A DNA stretch of 64,000 bases from Aporrectodea caliginosa (GCA_020284085.1 JACEVL010000975.1:65001-129000), one strand, 5' to 3'; counted from the stretch's first letter, positions 48,470 through 60,890 are shown. The notes: generated by a model from the sequence alone, not told the origin. Translations and numbers: made by a program.

Positions 48470-49710
48470 GTCCCACTCCGGCGTGCCCTACATAACTTTC
48501 ACAGCCAAACATCATACCCAATACTCACTTTCTACTTTCAACCGCTACTTGGCTTAGACATTGTTCTCGTTGTAGCCGATTGCTTTATGGTTTAGCGCCT
48601 ACATTAATCAACGACAACGCACCGAAAGGAAAAGGAACCGAAGTGAATATGAGCATAGAAAACTGACCATAGACTAGAGTAGGATTAGTATTACTATTCA
48701 ATAAGTAAGTAGGCCTACCCCGGGCCCGGTAAGGAAAAAACTTCAGCTTCATTTTCAAGTTAACGCTTTGTGATTTTCAGTTATACAGTTTTTGTTTGCT
48801 CAGGTTCTATTACAGTTTCAGTTATTCAGCATTTTTCAGTTTCAGTTTCAGTTACAGTTCACTGACAACAAATTTTCAGTTATTTTGCTATTCCAGTTAC
48901 AGTTTCAGTTAATAGGGATAACACTGCCTGACAGGGACAATCCTTCATCCACTCACACGCCGCGCTTCTGAGGATCATCAGTAGGCTCAGCACATTAATT
49001 GATCCAACGTGGGCAAGTCCGCAGCTATGGACGGTAAGTTGAAACCCGGATAGGCCTAATTAAGGCCAAATGGGTTTCGAATTCAAACTCATTCATTGAG
49101 ACCATAGTGTCCTTAGTAGCAAATGCTGATCACATTATGGGCCAAGTGAATAAAGTTGTAATCTCAACATTTCTAAAGCGTCACTCAACAGCTAAGTGCA
49201 GGGCACCAGCTTATTCACCAGTGCTGCCTCGAGTCAGAGGGGTTGTCCAAAAGGGTAGTCCGAAGGAGATCCGAGTCCGGTTTCCACAGGATCAGAGGGG
49301 CAGAGCAGCTGTTAAGGTGGGTGGCGTTTAGGTCGAGAGGATCGGGTGAGTCGGGGCAAGAGTTCTTAAAGATGTGATACATAAGTTTTGAGTGAGAAGC
49401 CCGAGGGATGGCGGATAGAGGAGCCTGAGGCAGATGATGGTAGGATTTTTAGCCAATGGAGTGATTTGAGGATGGGTGTGATATGGTGATGCTTAGGCGT
49501 TCTAGTGACAGTTCCGCCTAGTGAGTTTTGGATACGGAACTTGAGCACGTTTGCAGCGAAAACAATACTGTAGGTCGCATTAAAAAAACATCTGATGCTC
49601 CAGTCTCAAAGTGCATAATCAGACACAGCCTAGCTATGAACTTTTGAGATTTAAGTCAACCGTTCTAAATATGGCCATTCACGAAGTATGATATTTTTGG
49701 AAGAATTGTA
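48470..49710. other. Non-coding
   Basis: No gene was recognised. Bases 48760-48925 are a degenerate array of TTTCAGTTACAG phrases. Bases 49190-49540 hold short open frames without a known motif. Confidence 0.4.
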
Positions 49711-49972
49711 CGTAGGCCCAGGGGCGTCCATCCCCCCTTAAGCCTATGAAGCATTCCCCCTCTTGTCATCAGATTGCCCCCCCCCACGACGATGGCCCCA
49801 GATGATAGGTCGACTGTCGACTAAAGAGAACAGTCTCGATAATTATCGACATTTGAAACACAATTTTACTGTTAGATTCTTCAACTTTCGGTTAACTAAT
49901 CAAGCAACACATCATGCATTATAAAATATGAAGTCTTGTACACGGACAGAGCGGCCAGACAATAGGCCTACT

Positions 49973-50400
49973 TTACCCCCGGCCCATTACCCCCCTGCCA
50001 TTACCCCCCGCCATTACCCCCCGTCCCGTATAATAATATATCATAATTATAATTATAATTAATAATATATAATATTATAAATAATAATTATAATTATTAA
50101 TTATAACTATAATATAATGAATTATAATAATATTTATTAATTAATATAGTAATATAATTATTAAAATATATTATTATTATATAATATATAATTATTAAAT
50201 TATATATATAATATAATATAATATATACACATGTACATAGGTATTTATATAATTATATTAATAATAATATATATTAATATTATATAATTTTATAATAATT
50301 AATTATATTGTTATTGATTAATTACGGGGGTAATGGTCGGGGGTAATGGCAGGGGGTAATTGCAGGGGTAATGGGCCGGGGGTAAAGTCCGGATACCCGT
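49973..50400. mobile_element. Foldback element D, nested, 26-bp direct flanks
   Basis: The left arm is tandem CCATTACCCCC units from TTTACCCCCGGCCCATTACC. The right arm (minus strand) is ACGGGTATCCGGACTTTACC followed by the same units. Between the arms are about 270 bp of almost pure A/T. The element is flanked by identical 26-bp direct repeats (49947-49972 and 50401-50426, beginning CAGAGCGGCCAGACAATAGG). The right tip GGGTATCCGGACTTTAC resembles the tip of element A, GGGTACTTGTCGGCTTTAC. Confidence 0.7.
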
Positions 50401-50493
50401 CAGAGCGGCCAGACAATAGGCCTACTAACATAAGTACTAAAATAATATTACAATAGATGCTTCTTCAGAGCTGCAGAGTGCGTAGCCAAGAGA

Positions 50494-50760
50494 TCAACTA
50501 TTTCGTCCAGTTTTTGTGATAGAGTAGCCTATAATTTCTCGCTCACAGGCTAATACTGTCAGAGGTGCAGACCAGTCATCAAGCATGGCTGATCTGAGTC
50601 GAGTTTTCACAATGCGGATGCGACTCATTACTCGCTCAGCTGCATGGGATACCAGGATTTTGTATAAGTTGATGAGCGTCAAATGACCTGAGAGTTGCCA
50701 TATCACACGTAGGCCTATTGGCTTAACATAACTGCTTTCAATCCACTGTCCAGTCGACAT
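50494..50760 (-). pseudogene. hAT transposase C-terminal remnant
   Basis: The minus-strand frame includes LTLINLYKILVSHAAERVMS, then RIRIVKTRLRSAMLDDW and TVLACEREI. The AER.MS...IVKTRLRS pattern followed by an L..LA...DI-like helix is the dimerisation domain at the C-terminus of hAT transposases (usual form ..ERSFS.L.RIKT.LRS.M...RL..LA.L...DI). Only this domain is left, so it is non-functional. It lies inside the hAT ends at 49719 and 51357. Confidence 0.75.
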
Positions 50761-51365
50761 ATGTGTCTTTTGCTCGTCATCATCATCACTGCCTGTACTT
50801 GCATCATCTAGTTGAATCAGTTAAAGTTAGGTTGCAGAAGTTATACAGGTTAGCTATACTGTCTGTGGGTACGTTATCCTCTGTTATCAACTTAATTTTC
50901 CTTGTCATAATTACTGATCCATTTCTTAAAAAAGACCTATCATATCATCATGGAAACGGTCCTGTATTTGACAAGAAACCATATATTAGTGTTGTAGTGT
51001 GAACACCAAAACGTTAGTGGTCTGTGCTACTAAGCAACACATTTAGGCCAACTGTCCTTTTTTCAGTTTTCTCGTCATGTTGCCTGGGTGATCGTCTTTT
51101 GCATCAACATCGTAGACCGTTGCAATCGTTGTACTTCTGCAACTAGAGACTACCATGAATGTTCATATTCTCTGTTAAGTTTCAGTTTCTGACTGCACTG
51201 ACGTATCAGCTGATATCCGCATCAAATCAAAAAACATATCGATTAATTTCTAAGATGGAAAACTTAGGAGACGTTTAATTAACTAAAAAATTTCTTCCCC
51301 CCCTGAAAAGGCTATGAAGATTTCTGCTTCATTCCCCCCATAGGATGGACGCCCCTGCGTAGGCC

Positions 51366-51937
51366 TTATTTATAGGCTAACACCATCAATGTTATCACAA
51401 CGGATAGCAAACAACTGTTGTACGTACAATAAACCAGGTCTGAATGAAAACAATACGTAACATATACAATTTCAACTTAACGTCATCTTAACATATCCTA
51501 TAAATGCATAATATTATAATTATATCGCAACAAAATGTATTGAGAAATTAATTAAGCAACTTTCCTACGTTCAATCAAGTCTGCTCTGTAATTACTTTTG
51601 TAATTGTAGGCCTACTTACTATTTCTCTACATTTAAACTCAAAGAATAATGTTTCCTTAAATCGTAATGTTTAAAATAAATGAATGAATATGCCTTTGTT
51701 TGACTACGCTGAATCAGTTTGTACGGCATTGCATTTTGTGCGGTAGACCTAATTCGCAGCATATTATTCTCTAGGCTATTCCTTGCAACGTAGGCATAGT
51801 AAAGCGACATCATTATAGGACCTATTATAGGCCTTACATGTTCAGAATAGTATAGAGAACATTATTCAGCTGTTAATATTTGCACTTGGCGGCACTTTGT
51901 TAAGCAGGAAGCAAGGAACAGATGTCTAAGCTTATAG
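51366..51937. other. Non-coding, 3' region of the P450
   Basis: Holds the probable 3' untranslated region of the P450 gene. The stretch CTGTTAATATTTGCACTTGG then CGGCACTT near 51865-51900 is similar to the region just 3' of the second P450 exon near 63630-63665, showing that duplication included the 3' flank. Confidence 0.5.
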
Positions 51938-54900
51938 CTAAATTCTTGGAATGAGTCTTATTTTGAAAGGCGATGGTGAAACTATAAGACCATTAACTTC
52001 TTCAGCACTGACAAAATCTTGGCCCGCTGGTGGCTGGATATCAAAATGCTTCACAAGGTTGGCTAGAAAGAGGAATACCTCTTGGCGTGCTAGCATCTCT
52101 CCAATGCAAGAACGCTGTCCTGTAAGAAAATATGCGACACGTTATTTATGATAAATCTGTGCAATATATAGGCCCTGTTATTTTAAAATTTATCCCTCGG
52201 CTGCATGGTATCGGTATCATGCTGCCTTAAAAATCTCTTTATATTTTGAATTGTTTCCTACAGAATCCTTTTGAAACAATAGGCTACTTAGGTGGTTAAC
52301 ATCCACAAACAAATATTTCACTAATATTTACGAACTTTTATCACAGGAATTTGAGATTTTCTCCGACCTGTAATTTATTGATGATGTGACCCTTTTGCGT
52401 AAAATACTAAAGATGCTGGCCTCTTCACGGGAAGTATACTAGGCCTGGAAGCACGTAGGCTACATTGGTTTGGAATAAAGATGAACTGAGTCAAAATAAA
52501 AAATTCAGACTTGGAAACTCCTCCGATATTCGATCATGTGGAAGTTGCGGGATACGAGTTGCAAATGGTCTCGATGGTTCCCTATATACCTCGGGTCGAT
52601 CGTGGGGGTGATTGATGTCAGCAGTCAGCATTAATTTCGCATCTGCTCAATTATCATCATCATCTTTATCATCATCTTTATCATCATCTTTATCAGCAGC
52701 AGCAGCAGCAGCAGTAGCATCATCATCAGCATTATCTAATCAATGTCATCATCAGCAGCAGTATTTTAAAAGACATTCCCCTCTCCGGAGCGTTGCCGCG
52801 CGTCTAGACGACTCTATCAATCATCCAGGTCCTGGGGTCGTCTCAAGGCTGCGTAGTCCAAAGTTTTAGTTGTTAAAAATCAGCATTCACCGTGCGAGAC
52901 CATATAATTATGGCAAGTCGTCCAACTCTTTATCTCCTTGAGGGAACGGAGATCAAGGGTTGATCTAAATTTAAATGTAATTTCTCGCGCCACACAAAAA
53001 GCCGCGTCAGGGATACCAGCTTATTCACCGGCGATAGGGTAGACGAGGGCAAAAGCGACCATTTAGGCCTAACGGATTTTACTATGTTACAGCGCGAGTA
53101 ACCATACTCTGAGCATGAAGTTATTGCAAGGTCTAATACTGAATGTCCCCAATAAAGTATAATTATTGTGTTCGATAACATTTTAAAAAGATGACATTAA
53201 AAAATAATTAAATACAAAACGCTTGAAAAGGGGCATTTTGCCCCTCACCATTTGTATTTTCCGAAATTCTTTGTGAACTTTAAAGCCTAAATGCGCTGCT
53301 TAATGTACTCTTTAAAGATGTACAGTATCTTATTGGCCTCTCAGGGTAATTAAACTATGACTGCCTTTCTATACCGTCTAACACAGGGAAAAACAATTGC
53401 TAATAAGGATTGACCTGCTATACATGTAAATGGCCGCGAGAAATACTATACGGTTATCTGAAAAGTCGATGTACCTAATCATCTGCAATCACTGCATTCA
53501 TACAACACTAACTGTAAGAAGCTGAGATCTCTGAATTTTTTTAAAGATGACATAAAAAATAATTAAATACAAAATTCTTTTGCCCCAGGTCAAAAAGTCC
53601 CATAATGGGGCGTTTTGCCCGCTTGGTGCTACCCTGTGAGATCGCCTATATCATAAAAAATTGATATAGGCCTATTAAAGTCCCATTTATTATGCACAGT
53701 ACCGATACTTCAATACATGGTATACTTTAAACCTATATTAGTTGGATTATTGCCCACGCATAGCATTTTGGCACCATTAATGATTACAGAATTGGCTGAA
53801 AATTCTTACAAGGAAACACGAAAAAATCAATGTTATCGAAAATGAAAAATTAAGCCATAAAAAGACAAATGACTGAAGATTATCTCAATAGGGTGCAACT
53901 AAAAGATCCCAGAGCAGTCAAACAATTCATTAAGTAGCATGGGGGAGGGCTGGGAGTGGCGTTTTGCCCCCTCTACTCTATATGAAATCAAATCCGCAAT
54001 AGCCAAGCTGCTTTGTGCGTTGCGGTGCCTGGTCAGAATCCGGGGAGGTCAAGCCGAGGAGACAGCATAGTGCTAAAGTGGCAATCGGTGAAGATGGTGG
54101 TCATGTGGTGTGCATGAGTAGAATCAGGGTAGCATAATAGGATAGCTTGAAGAGTTCGGTTTTCAGTTATCAGTGGAAAGTAGCAGTTGATAGCGCAAAC
54201 GGAAGAGAGATGAAATTAGCAGGCGAGATAGGAGGATGAGTAAACTGGTGGAGGTCTGTTTGGGAGTTCATCTCAAAGAGCTGGCGCAGCATAATTATAG
54301 AATCAAGAGCGGTTGCAAAATTTCAGAGGATATACATGTATATCCTCTCAAGTTCTCCAACCGAACCATATCCAACACTGTACCACGTCTCTGGAACGAT
54401 CTGCCATCTGAATTCCGCACTTTTTTATTCCTCCACCATCATCGCCAATTACCCATTTGCCTCAGGTTCCTCTACCCATCATCCCTCGAGTTTTCCACTC
54501 AAAACTAAAGTCTGACCTCTTCGAGAACTCTTACCCCCAACTCATCTGATCCCCTACCTTCCAATTCGCAACATAAACTACACCCGCCTTAACGGCTACT
54601 CTGTGCCTCTGATCCTGTGGCAACCGGACTAGGACCCCACCGGACAACTCTTTTGAACAACCTCTCTGATTCGACGAAGAGCTCATGAATACGCTGGTGC
54701 CGTGCGCTTGGCTTTTGAACGGCGATTTAGAAGTCTGGAGATTACTATATTACGATTAAGCGTAACGTACCGAGGCCAAATGAAATGATATCATCTTTTC
54801 TAATCACGTTGTTATCCTCATCCAAGAATCTTTCCGGTCTGAAGTTCTCTGGGTCTCCCCAGACCTTTGGGTCCATGTGAACGCTGTACATATTTGTATT

Positions 54901-57900
54901 GGCCTAAAAGTATTAAACAAAAAAAGAACATCCTATAAAATAGTATTCACGCTGAAGATACTTAAAGTTTCAAGCAGTAGTCAGACCAAATCTGATAATG
55001 GCTAGTAAAATTACTGCACAATATACAAATCAAAACTCAACGCGCTCAGAAGTGTTCAGTGACGTAACGAAGGGTTTCAGTGCCCAGGGACCAGGGTTGA
55101 TGACTGCGCCCCTTTAAAATTGTGTTGTTCACTTTCAATCGTTCTTGTCATAGTACTGTGTACCACTGAAAGCTAATTTTGCGCCCTTTGGTGCTGCGCC
55201 CGAAGGCGGCTGCCCCTCTGCCCCCCTTCGTTTCGCCACTGGAAGTGTTTCGCCAAAGCTATTACAAATCCGTCTAAATATGATCATTACTCTTCAGGTC
55301 TTAAAAAAATCATTGAATGACTCTCTGTAAAGTGAACAGTTCAACCTAACATCCATTTCAAAATTGGCGCCGTTGTCTTGCACATATTGCTTGGCCAGCT
55401 CCACGAATGAAAGAAAAGTACTTGCTCTCATTCTATCTGATCTTCCGGTTGCTTTTGACAAAGTTGATCATCAAAATACATATTCACCAATTCTAGCACT
55501 AGTTCAGTTTGTTTGGTTCTCTTCTCACCTACACACTAGATCACACCCATATATATAAGTTATATCAAACCATTCACTCTTCGGAACATACTACTTTCGA
55601 ACATCAAAGGCTGCCTCTACAAGGAAGGACAAGGCATAATAACTACATTATTTAGGCCTAAGTGGTTGGAGTCAGCTTGTGGTAGTGAGCATAATACATA
55701 GGAACTTCTTAAGACTGTCTCTACTAATTAAAGACAAGGCCTAATAATTAGGCATACACTAGTAAAATGATGCCAAATAGGCAGAATATGGTCTTTATGT
55801 CATACAACATCAAACTCATCAATTATAATTGTTCACGAACTCAAACACATGACTAGTGTCTCCTTGAATATTAATACCCTCGAAGTAATTTGCCTTGCAC
55901 TTACTACATACGGTAACTTATATACATGTATATATAATTTACTATGCAGTATATAATACATACACATATATACATATGTGTATGTATTATCTTCGAAGAG
56001 CACCTCTTGTATTATAGGATTGAGATATATTTCCTATGTCACACCTGAACATGAGAATTAGCTTAACTCAACAACTACGAAAATACTGAAAACTATGGAA
56101 AGTTTTAGCAATCCGAATTTCATCAAAATTAATTATTTGCAATACTGCTGTTCTTATCATAATACATACCAAACATCCACGAGGTATGAAGTATCCACAG
56201 ACCTCCGTGTCTTTCATCGTTAAACGCGGAACAAGATTGTAGCTTATGGTATGACGTCGCATCACTTCACATATCGCAGCCTCTGTATATGGCAGATGTG
56301 GTCTGTCGTCAATCGAAGGAAACCTCTTGCCATCGCATACTTCGTCGATTTCACTTTGAAGACGGAACTGAATCTTAGGATGATTGGCTAACTCGAAAAG
56401 CGCCCACATTAAAGTAGTCTCGACGGTATGTGCACTAGCCGCGCACAGATCTCTCAAGATGTAAACAAGTTCCTGGTGATTGTAATTGGGACCTTCGATC
56501 TCAATAAATCGAGTCACAAAATTTCTTTCAGAAGGATTTCTCTTGTTCTGTTCTACTGCTATCTCAATTTTATCCATTAAGCGTTTGTGTGCAATGGTCA
56601 AATTTTCAATTTTCTTCCGGAAAGATGGAAGAAATCGAATGAAGGGAGCATAGTCAATTCTCGAGTCCAGATTCCCAATAAATTCAAACGAATCATCGAT
56701 TAACTTTCTATGCCTGATGCCAGCCTCAGATTCGCCTCCGAAAAGAATAGTCATAACCACTTTTGAGGTGGCATACATCAGAGCGGACTTCGGATCGAAT
56801 GGACAACCATTTTGCTTCCGAATTTCTGTAATCAAACCTTCAATCTCTTCCGAAATTCTTGCATCCATCTCTTGATTGATTCCAAATCCAAATTCCTTCA
56901 AGATAGCCAGAGTAAGCTTGCGGTAGTGTTTGTAGGTGTCGTTGTAATGCTTGAAAATGATACCTGGGTAAAGATTTTGACACAAAATGTTATCAAAGCT
57001 TCACGTAGTCATAATTAAGTTTATCTAACGCTCGGGGTGAATGTAATCGCACAATCTGCCTTGCATTCGGTAAATAGTGTTTTTTGCCTCTTTTGACTAT
57101 CTACATATTAGTTTCAGATGTCAAATTCAATATTTGACCACAGCCCATAGGCGTAGGGGCGAATAGCTTCTTTTCGCTGCCTCAATTTTACATAAAAATT
57201 TGCAGTAGGCCCTACTGTTGGTGTGCAATAAGCTTTTACGTGGAGTGAGGCCGGAACACCTACTCAAAAAATGTAGTGAGACAGCTTGATGATGAAAAAC
57301 ATGTCGTCCAACATGCAAGCGACAGGAGCAGAGACGAAGAGATTTGTGATAAACCTGCGCTGTTCCAGAAATCAGATGAGGTATGGTGTCTCACACTCAT
57401 CATCACATATTCCTTTATTTCAAGAAAAATCAAGTTGACACAGCCGCAACTTCAACAAGCAATAGTGCATTATGCGGCATATTCTGAGGCGCTTAGCCAG
57501 CGTGGTCTAATATTGTGGGCTTCACAATACTGTCAGTATATGTTCTTATACAGCATTCTGGGAATAAAACACACTGCATGTATGGCGGTACCTGGTAGTT
57601 CTGGGGTTACGGGGTGTGGAATGGTAGCGAAAAACGATACCATGCAGACTGTTACAAGTAAAGGATCAAACCCTGTTCGGAGAAAACTTCCTTTTCTCAG
57701 AAAAGGACATCCTCAAGGACATTGCCCACCAGGCGAACATAGTCGCACCCTATGACAGACTTACGCCTGCCCTATACATTATGAACCCTTGTCGGGAACG
57801 GTCAATCTGGACGGACATAGGCCTAGTGTTGAAAGTATTATGTTGAAAGTAAAAAAGGGAGTAAAAGTTAAAAATCAGTCAAAGTAAAAGCGATAGTGAT

Positions 57901-59202
57901 GTGACTGTTTTCAAGTGTATAGAACTGTGTGGGAGCAAACCCCGTTTCGCGACATGATGTCCGGACCCTTATCGCCTCAGTATATATTTTCTCGCTTAAA
58001 CAAACCTCTCGAATCCGGATTTAGAAGGTTGGCTTCAGTCCAGAAGTCCGGTCGATCACCGAAAGCACCAGCGTTTTTCAGCATAGCATTTTCATTTGCC
58101 TCCTTTCCGTTGAGTGAAACAGCCAACCTTAAAATAGTTTATGTTTAAATAGTAAACCTTGTTTAGCACAATTCATAGTACCTACTCAAACACACGAAAT
58201 TACCATTGTAATGATAGTTATAAATTCATATAGGACCACTAAAAGAAAAAGCTAGTCAAAGGCCTTAGCTGGTATGATGGTAAAGATCATTAAAAATTCT
58301 ATTGCTATATCTCGTCGGCTCTCAAACACCAGGGACGTAATCCAAACGAAGTTGAAGCCCCCCCAAATAAATCAAGCATACCGGCCCCACTTTAGGCTCG
58401 GGCTACCTGCACTCGCCATGTTCAAGGCTTAAAGCCCTCCAAACGAAAAGTCCTAGTTACGTTACTGTCGAAGACCTATAGTGCTTAACCTCTTTTCACC
58501 TCGCGACCGACTAACCACATCTCAGTTTCGCATTTTTCTGTGTGATTTTAGGTCCACTTGCTTCTGTCTCTCGTCTCCGTCTCGAATGATTAAGGAGATA
58601 AATATCGACGGCATAGTGCCAAATCATGAGATCAAGAAAGACAGGACGCTGCAACGAGAGTCTCTAAATCAGTCTACGGCATAATGTCAGTCCATGCCAT
58701 TTTGGTCGTTCAGGAGCACATGACCTGGAAGTGTGCACTTACGGATCTTCTAAAAGAACCTCCACTCTTTCGTATACAGCATGCCCGAAAATCTGATTGC
58801 AATAGGACAGTACTTCTTGAAATGATGAAAATTGTAGTATAGGTTCGGTAAGTATATTCTTTATTGTACGATCTGTAATCCGCATTCCGGTTAACAGACA
58901 TCATATTATAGTAGACAATCAATGGTCAATATGAATAAAGCATTCTAACTATAAAAGGTTTTTCAATACCTTCGTGCCACGTAGAAGCCAATAACGGGAC
59001 CCAGTTTTTCTGCTTTGCGCATGAAAAAGATGTGCATCTTTTCCAAGCTCCCTGTGAAAAACGGGATCGATCCAAGCAGCGGTAATGCTGGAATTAATGG
59101 TGGATATCGTTTTCCAGCATCTTTGCTACCATTTCTTCTCACGAAGAGAACACGTATGAGAATAACGAACAATGCCACAAGAATTGCGCTGGGGACAAAC
59201 AT
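51938..59202 (-). CDS. Cytochrome P450, CYP2-like, complete, 5 exons (487 aa)
   Basis: Microsomal haem-thiolate monooxygenase; the substrate is unknown. Coding exons on the minus strand: 58970-59202, 58006-58127, 56170-56963, 54771-54903, 51938-52119. Phases agree, all introns are GT-AG, total 1464 nt. The N-terminal anchor (about residues 3-20) is followed by basic RRNG and the hinge YPPLIPALPLLGS. The K-helix ExxR is EVMR (351-354). PERF is present (406-409). The haem signature FGLGQRSCIG has its thiolate at C432. The I-helix reads AASAHTV (293-299), where the family normally has AG.(D/E)T(T/S), so Gly becomes S295 and the acid becomes H297. The threonine (T298) is kept. The C-helix Trp of WxxxR is Y129. 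Length and order fit the CYP2 clan. The ATG follows an in-frame TAG that could also be a splice acceptor, so a 5' UTR intron is possible. Confidence 0.93.
52120..54230. other. P450 intron 4, non-coding
   Basis: Contains an (ATC)n/(AGC)n microsatellite near 52645-52735. A duplicated block of about 75 bp (AAAGATGACATTAAAAAATA, then a GGGGCATTTTGCCC phrase) lies near 53185-53250 and again near 53538-53620. Further TTTTGCCCC phrases follow up to 53975. No gene. Confidence 0.5.
54236..54580 (+). mobile_element. LINE C-terminal fragment in P450 intron
   Basis: The frame reads SNRTISNTVPRLWNDLPSEF, then in another frame HSKLKSDLFENSYPQ. This is the PRLWN.LP...R....F...LK..LF terminus of CR1/L2-like LINEs. 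It is antisense to the P450. A perfect 24-bp palindrome with half-site AGAGGATATACA lies at 54325-54348. Confidence 0.7.
55057..55241. mobile_element. hAT MITE, 185 bp, in P450 intron 3
   Basis: Left end CAGTGACGTAACGAAGGG, right end (minus strand) CAGTGGCGAAACGAAGGGG. A perfect 8-bp duplication GAAGTGTT flanks it (55049-55056 and 55242-55249). The interior has TGCGCCC repeats. No coding capacity. Confidence 0.9.
55364..55560 (+). mobile_element. LINE reverse transcriptase fragment
   Basis: The frame reads KVLALILSDLPVAFDKVDHQ, matching the palm motif A region of LINE reverse transcriptases (L.DL..AFD.VDH). The downstream residues are degraded. It lies antisense in the P450 intron. Confidence 0.7.
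56170..56963 (-). CDS. P450 exon 3 (C-helix to K-helix)
   Basis: The largest exon, 264 codons, phase 1 in and phase 0 out. It holds the C-helix (YNDTYKHYRKLTL, with Tyr in place of the usual Trp), the I-helix with DLCAASAHTVETTLMW, and the K-helix ICEVMRRHTI, then LVPRLTMKDTEVCGYFIPRG. The whole exon is open, without frameshift. The NPSER and EQNKR loops are typical of the variable region before the I-helix. Confidence 0.93.
58330..58467. mobile_element. Short hAT-like MITE, copy 1
   Basis: Left end CAGGGACGTAA, right end (minus strand) CAGTAACGTAACTAGGA. The flanks TCAAACAC and TCGAAGAC agree at 6 of 8 bases. It shares CACTCGCCATG(T/C)TCAAGGCTTAA with the copy at 62199-62367. It lies in P450 intron 1. 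Confidence 0.6.
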
Positions 59203-60881
59203 CTACAAAGTATTTCAGACATAGTTTAAAACTCGGAAAAAGAAGGCGTTTTAGTAGGCCATGCAAAAACTACCATAAAGTTCCTGAGGTATACAATTCA
59301 GACCTAATTTTTTTATCCATTATGTTACTCCGCCTGCGGCGTCGGGAGATATCCAGTTGTGCCTTTAAAATCTATTGATGCTCTGAACTGTTTTCTACAC
59401 AATCTTGCTTGAGTTGTTTACCTTCACAATTCGGCCAGCACAACAACAGCCGACAACAAAACAATCACCAACGTCTTAATTAGAGTGTTGACGGAGATTC
59501 TGGTGTTTGAGGCGTTAGTGATGTATGCATGTATATATACCGTAGCGCATATAAGTTATCTCAGAAATCGCTTTCTCTGCGCTGGCAAATAATGTTAAAT
59601 TTTATTTGCAACTAGACTATTACATCAGGTAGCAAAACAATGCTCAGTAAACTTGAAAAGAGGCACTAATGGCAGGTCCACGCACACACGTAGAACCAAC
59701 CAACGGATTACTGTCGATAGTTGACAGATGACATAGATCTAGATGTTTTGAGACTCTGGACCAACTTTGCGTCGATCGAGTGGAGAGACGACAAGTGACC
59801 GCGTTCGCAAACTCGCTGACGATGGCGCCGAGCAGTCCGTCGTTGGTAGAAGATGACGCAAGTCCGAATAATTCGTCGAAGTGCCAAGTGTAGTTAGAAG
59901 AGGCATTCGTCGCGTGTCAATCGGTGGATTGTGATGGTGATGGTTGACATGTAGGCTAACGGTAGCCTACAATATGCAACACGGCGTTCCTAATGCGTCA
60001 ATTGGTGTTGTAGGCTACCAATCTAACGTAGGCCCTACAACGAAAGGAATGAAACTGATGGCAACATGCCGTTAGCACCACAATCATCGTTCAATGCACC
60101 ACGAGAAATTAACCATCACCTTGTTCTGATGCTTCCGCGTAGTATTTGAAGATCGACTAAAAGTTGTTGAAAGCAATCTTAGACAAAAACTGACGGCATT
60201 AACATGGATGCATACAGCATATAATTTTTTATTATAGTTAAACAGGCTTAATCCTTGAACCTATGCCCTCATGCCACATAGCCTACATTTCTCAATCAGG
60301 CAACTATTTGTCACTCGTTTTTGGACTTCAGACGGGTGGGTCTATGGTAAATGTTTACCAGACGTTAATTTTTACGCGTGCCAAACTGTCTGCTTGCGGT
60401 TTTACCCTTTTGTGGGCTCTTGGGCGCAGCAGGTACATGTATGAGGTATGTTTTATCGGAGACAGCATCCATGTAGGGCATATGCGATGGTTAATTATTT
60501 GAATAGTATCACAACGACATCACAAGAGCCACGGCGAAATAGGTAAATCCCGAGGATAGATGGCGTGCCAAAACTTTTATGATGTGTTAGGTTCAGCGAA
60601 CACATAAATGTGATTTTCGTGTAATCCAAAATGCGCTTAGCAATAGGTAGAATAAATGACATACTTACTTACTTACTTACTTACTTACTAACTTACTTAC
60701 TTACTATAGACACACGTTCCTGTATAGATGTTGTCAATGAAAAATGTATCAAAAGATATCTTCTATCGACGTCAGCGACCTTTAACGCTATAACATGCTG
60801 TTAAGCTGTAATGGTATATTACCATTATCGTTGACCTCAATAGAAAAACATACGTCGCCTATTTTCATAGCGACTTCAGCA
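59203..60881. other. P450 upstream region and intergenic
   Basis: A TATATATAC sequence near 59532 is a possible TATA box for the minus-strand P450, about 330 bp before its ATG. A (TTAC)n microsatellite lies at 60662-60706. I found no other gene. Confidence 0.4.
60662..60706. repeat. (TTAC)n microsatellite
   Basis: About 11 tandem TTAC units with one interruption (TAAC). Confidence 0.95.
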
Positions 60882-60890
60882 AACTGTCAT

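Larger units (their letters stand above)
49719..51357. mobile_element. hAT transposon remnant, 1639 bp
   Basis: Inverted ends CAGGGGCGTCCATCC on both sides, flanked by a perfect 8-bp duplication CGTAGGCC (49711-49718 and 51358-51365). Inside lies a minus-strand piece of hAT transposase (50494-50760) and a nested foldback element (49973-50400). A C-run and ATTCCCCC phrases sit just inside both ends. It is a degraded element that still shows autonomous ancestry. Confidence 0.9.

Noticed and set aside
55364..55560. Host gene resembling a reverse transcriptase
   Set aside because: Only the motif A region is left in a short decayed frame, and similar LINE pieces occur elsewhere in the window. It is a dead retroelement.
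57276..57755. 159-codon plus-strand ORF inside the P450 gene
   Set aside because: No recognisable domain. It lies antisense in a P450 intron and carries no repeat or splice support; most likely a chance frame.
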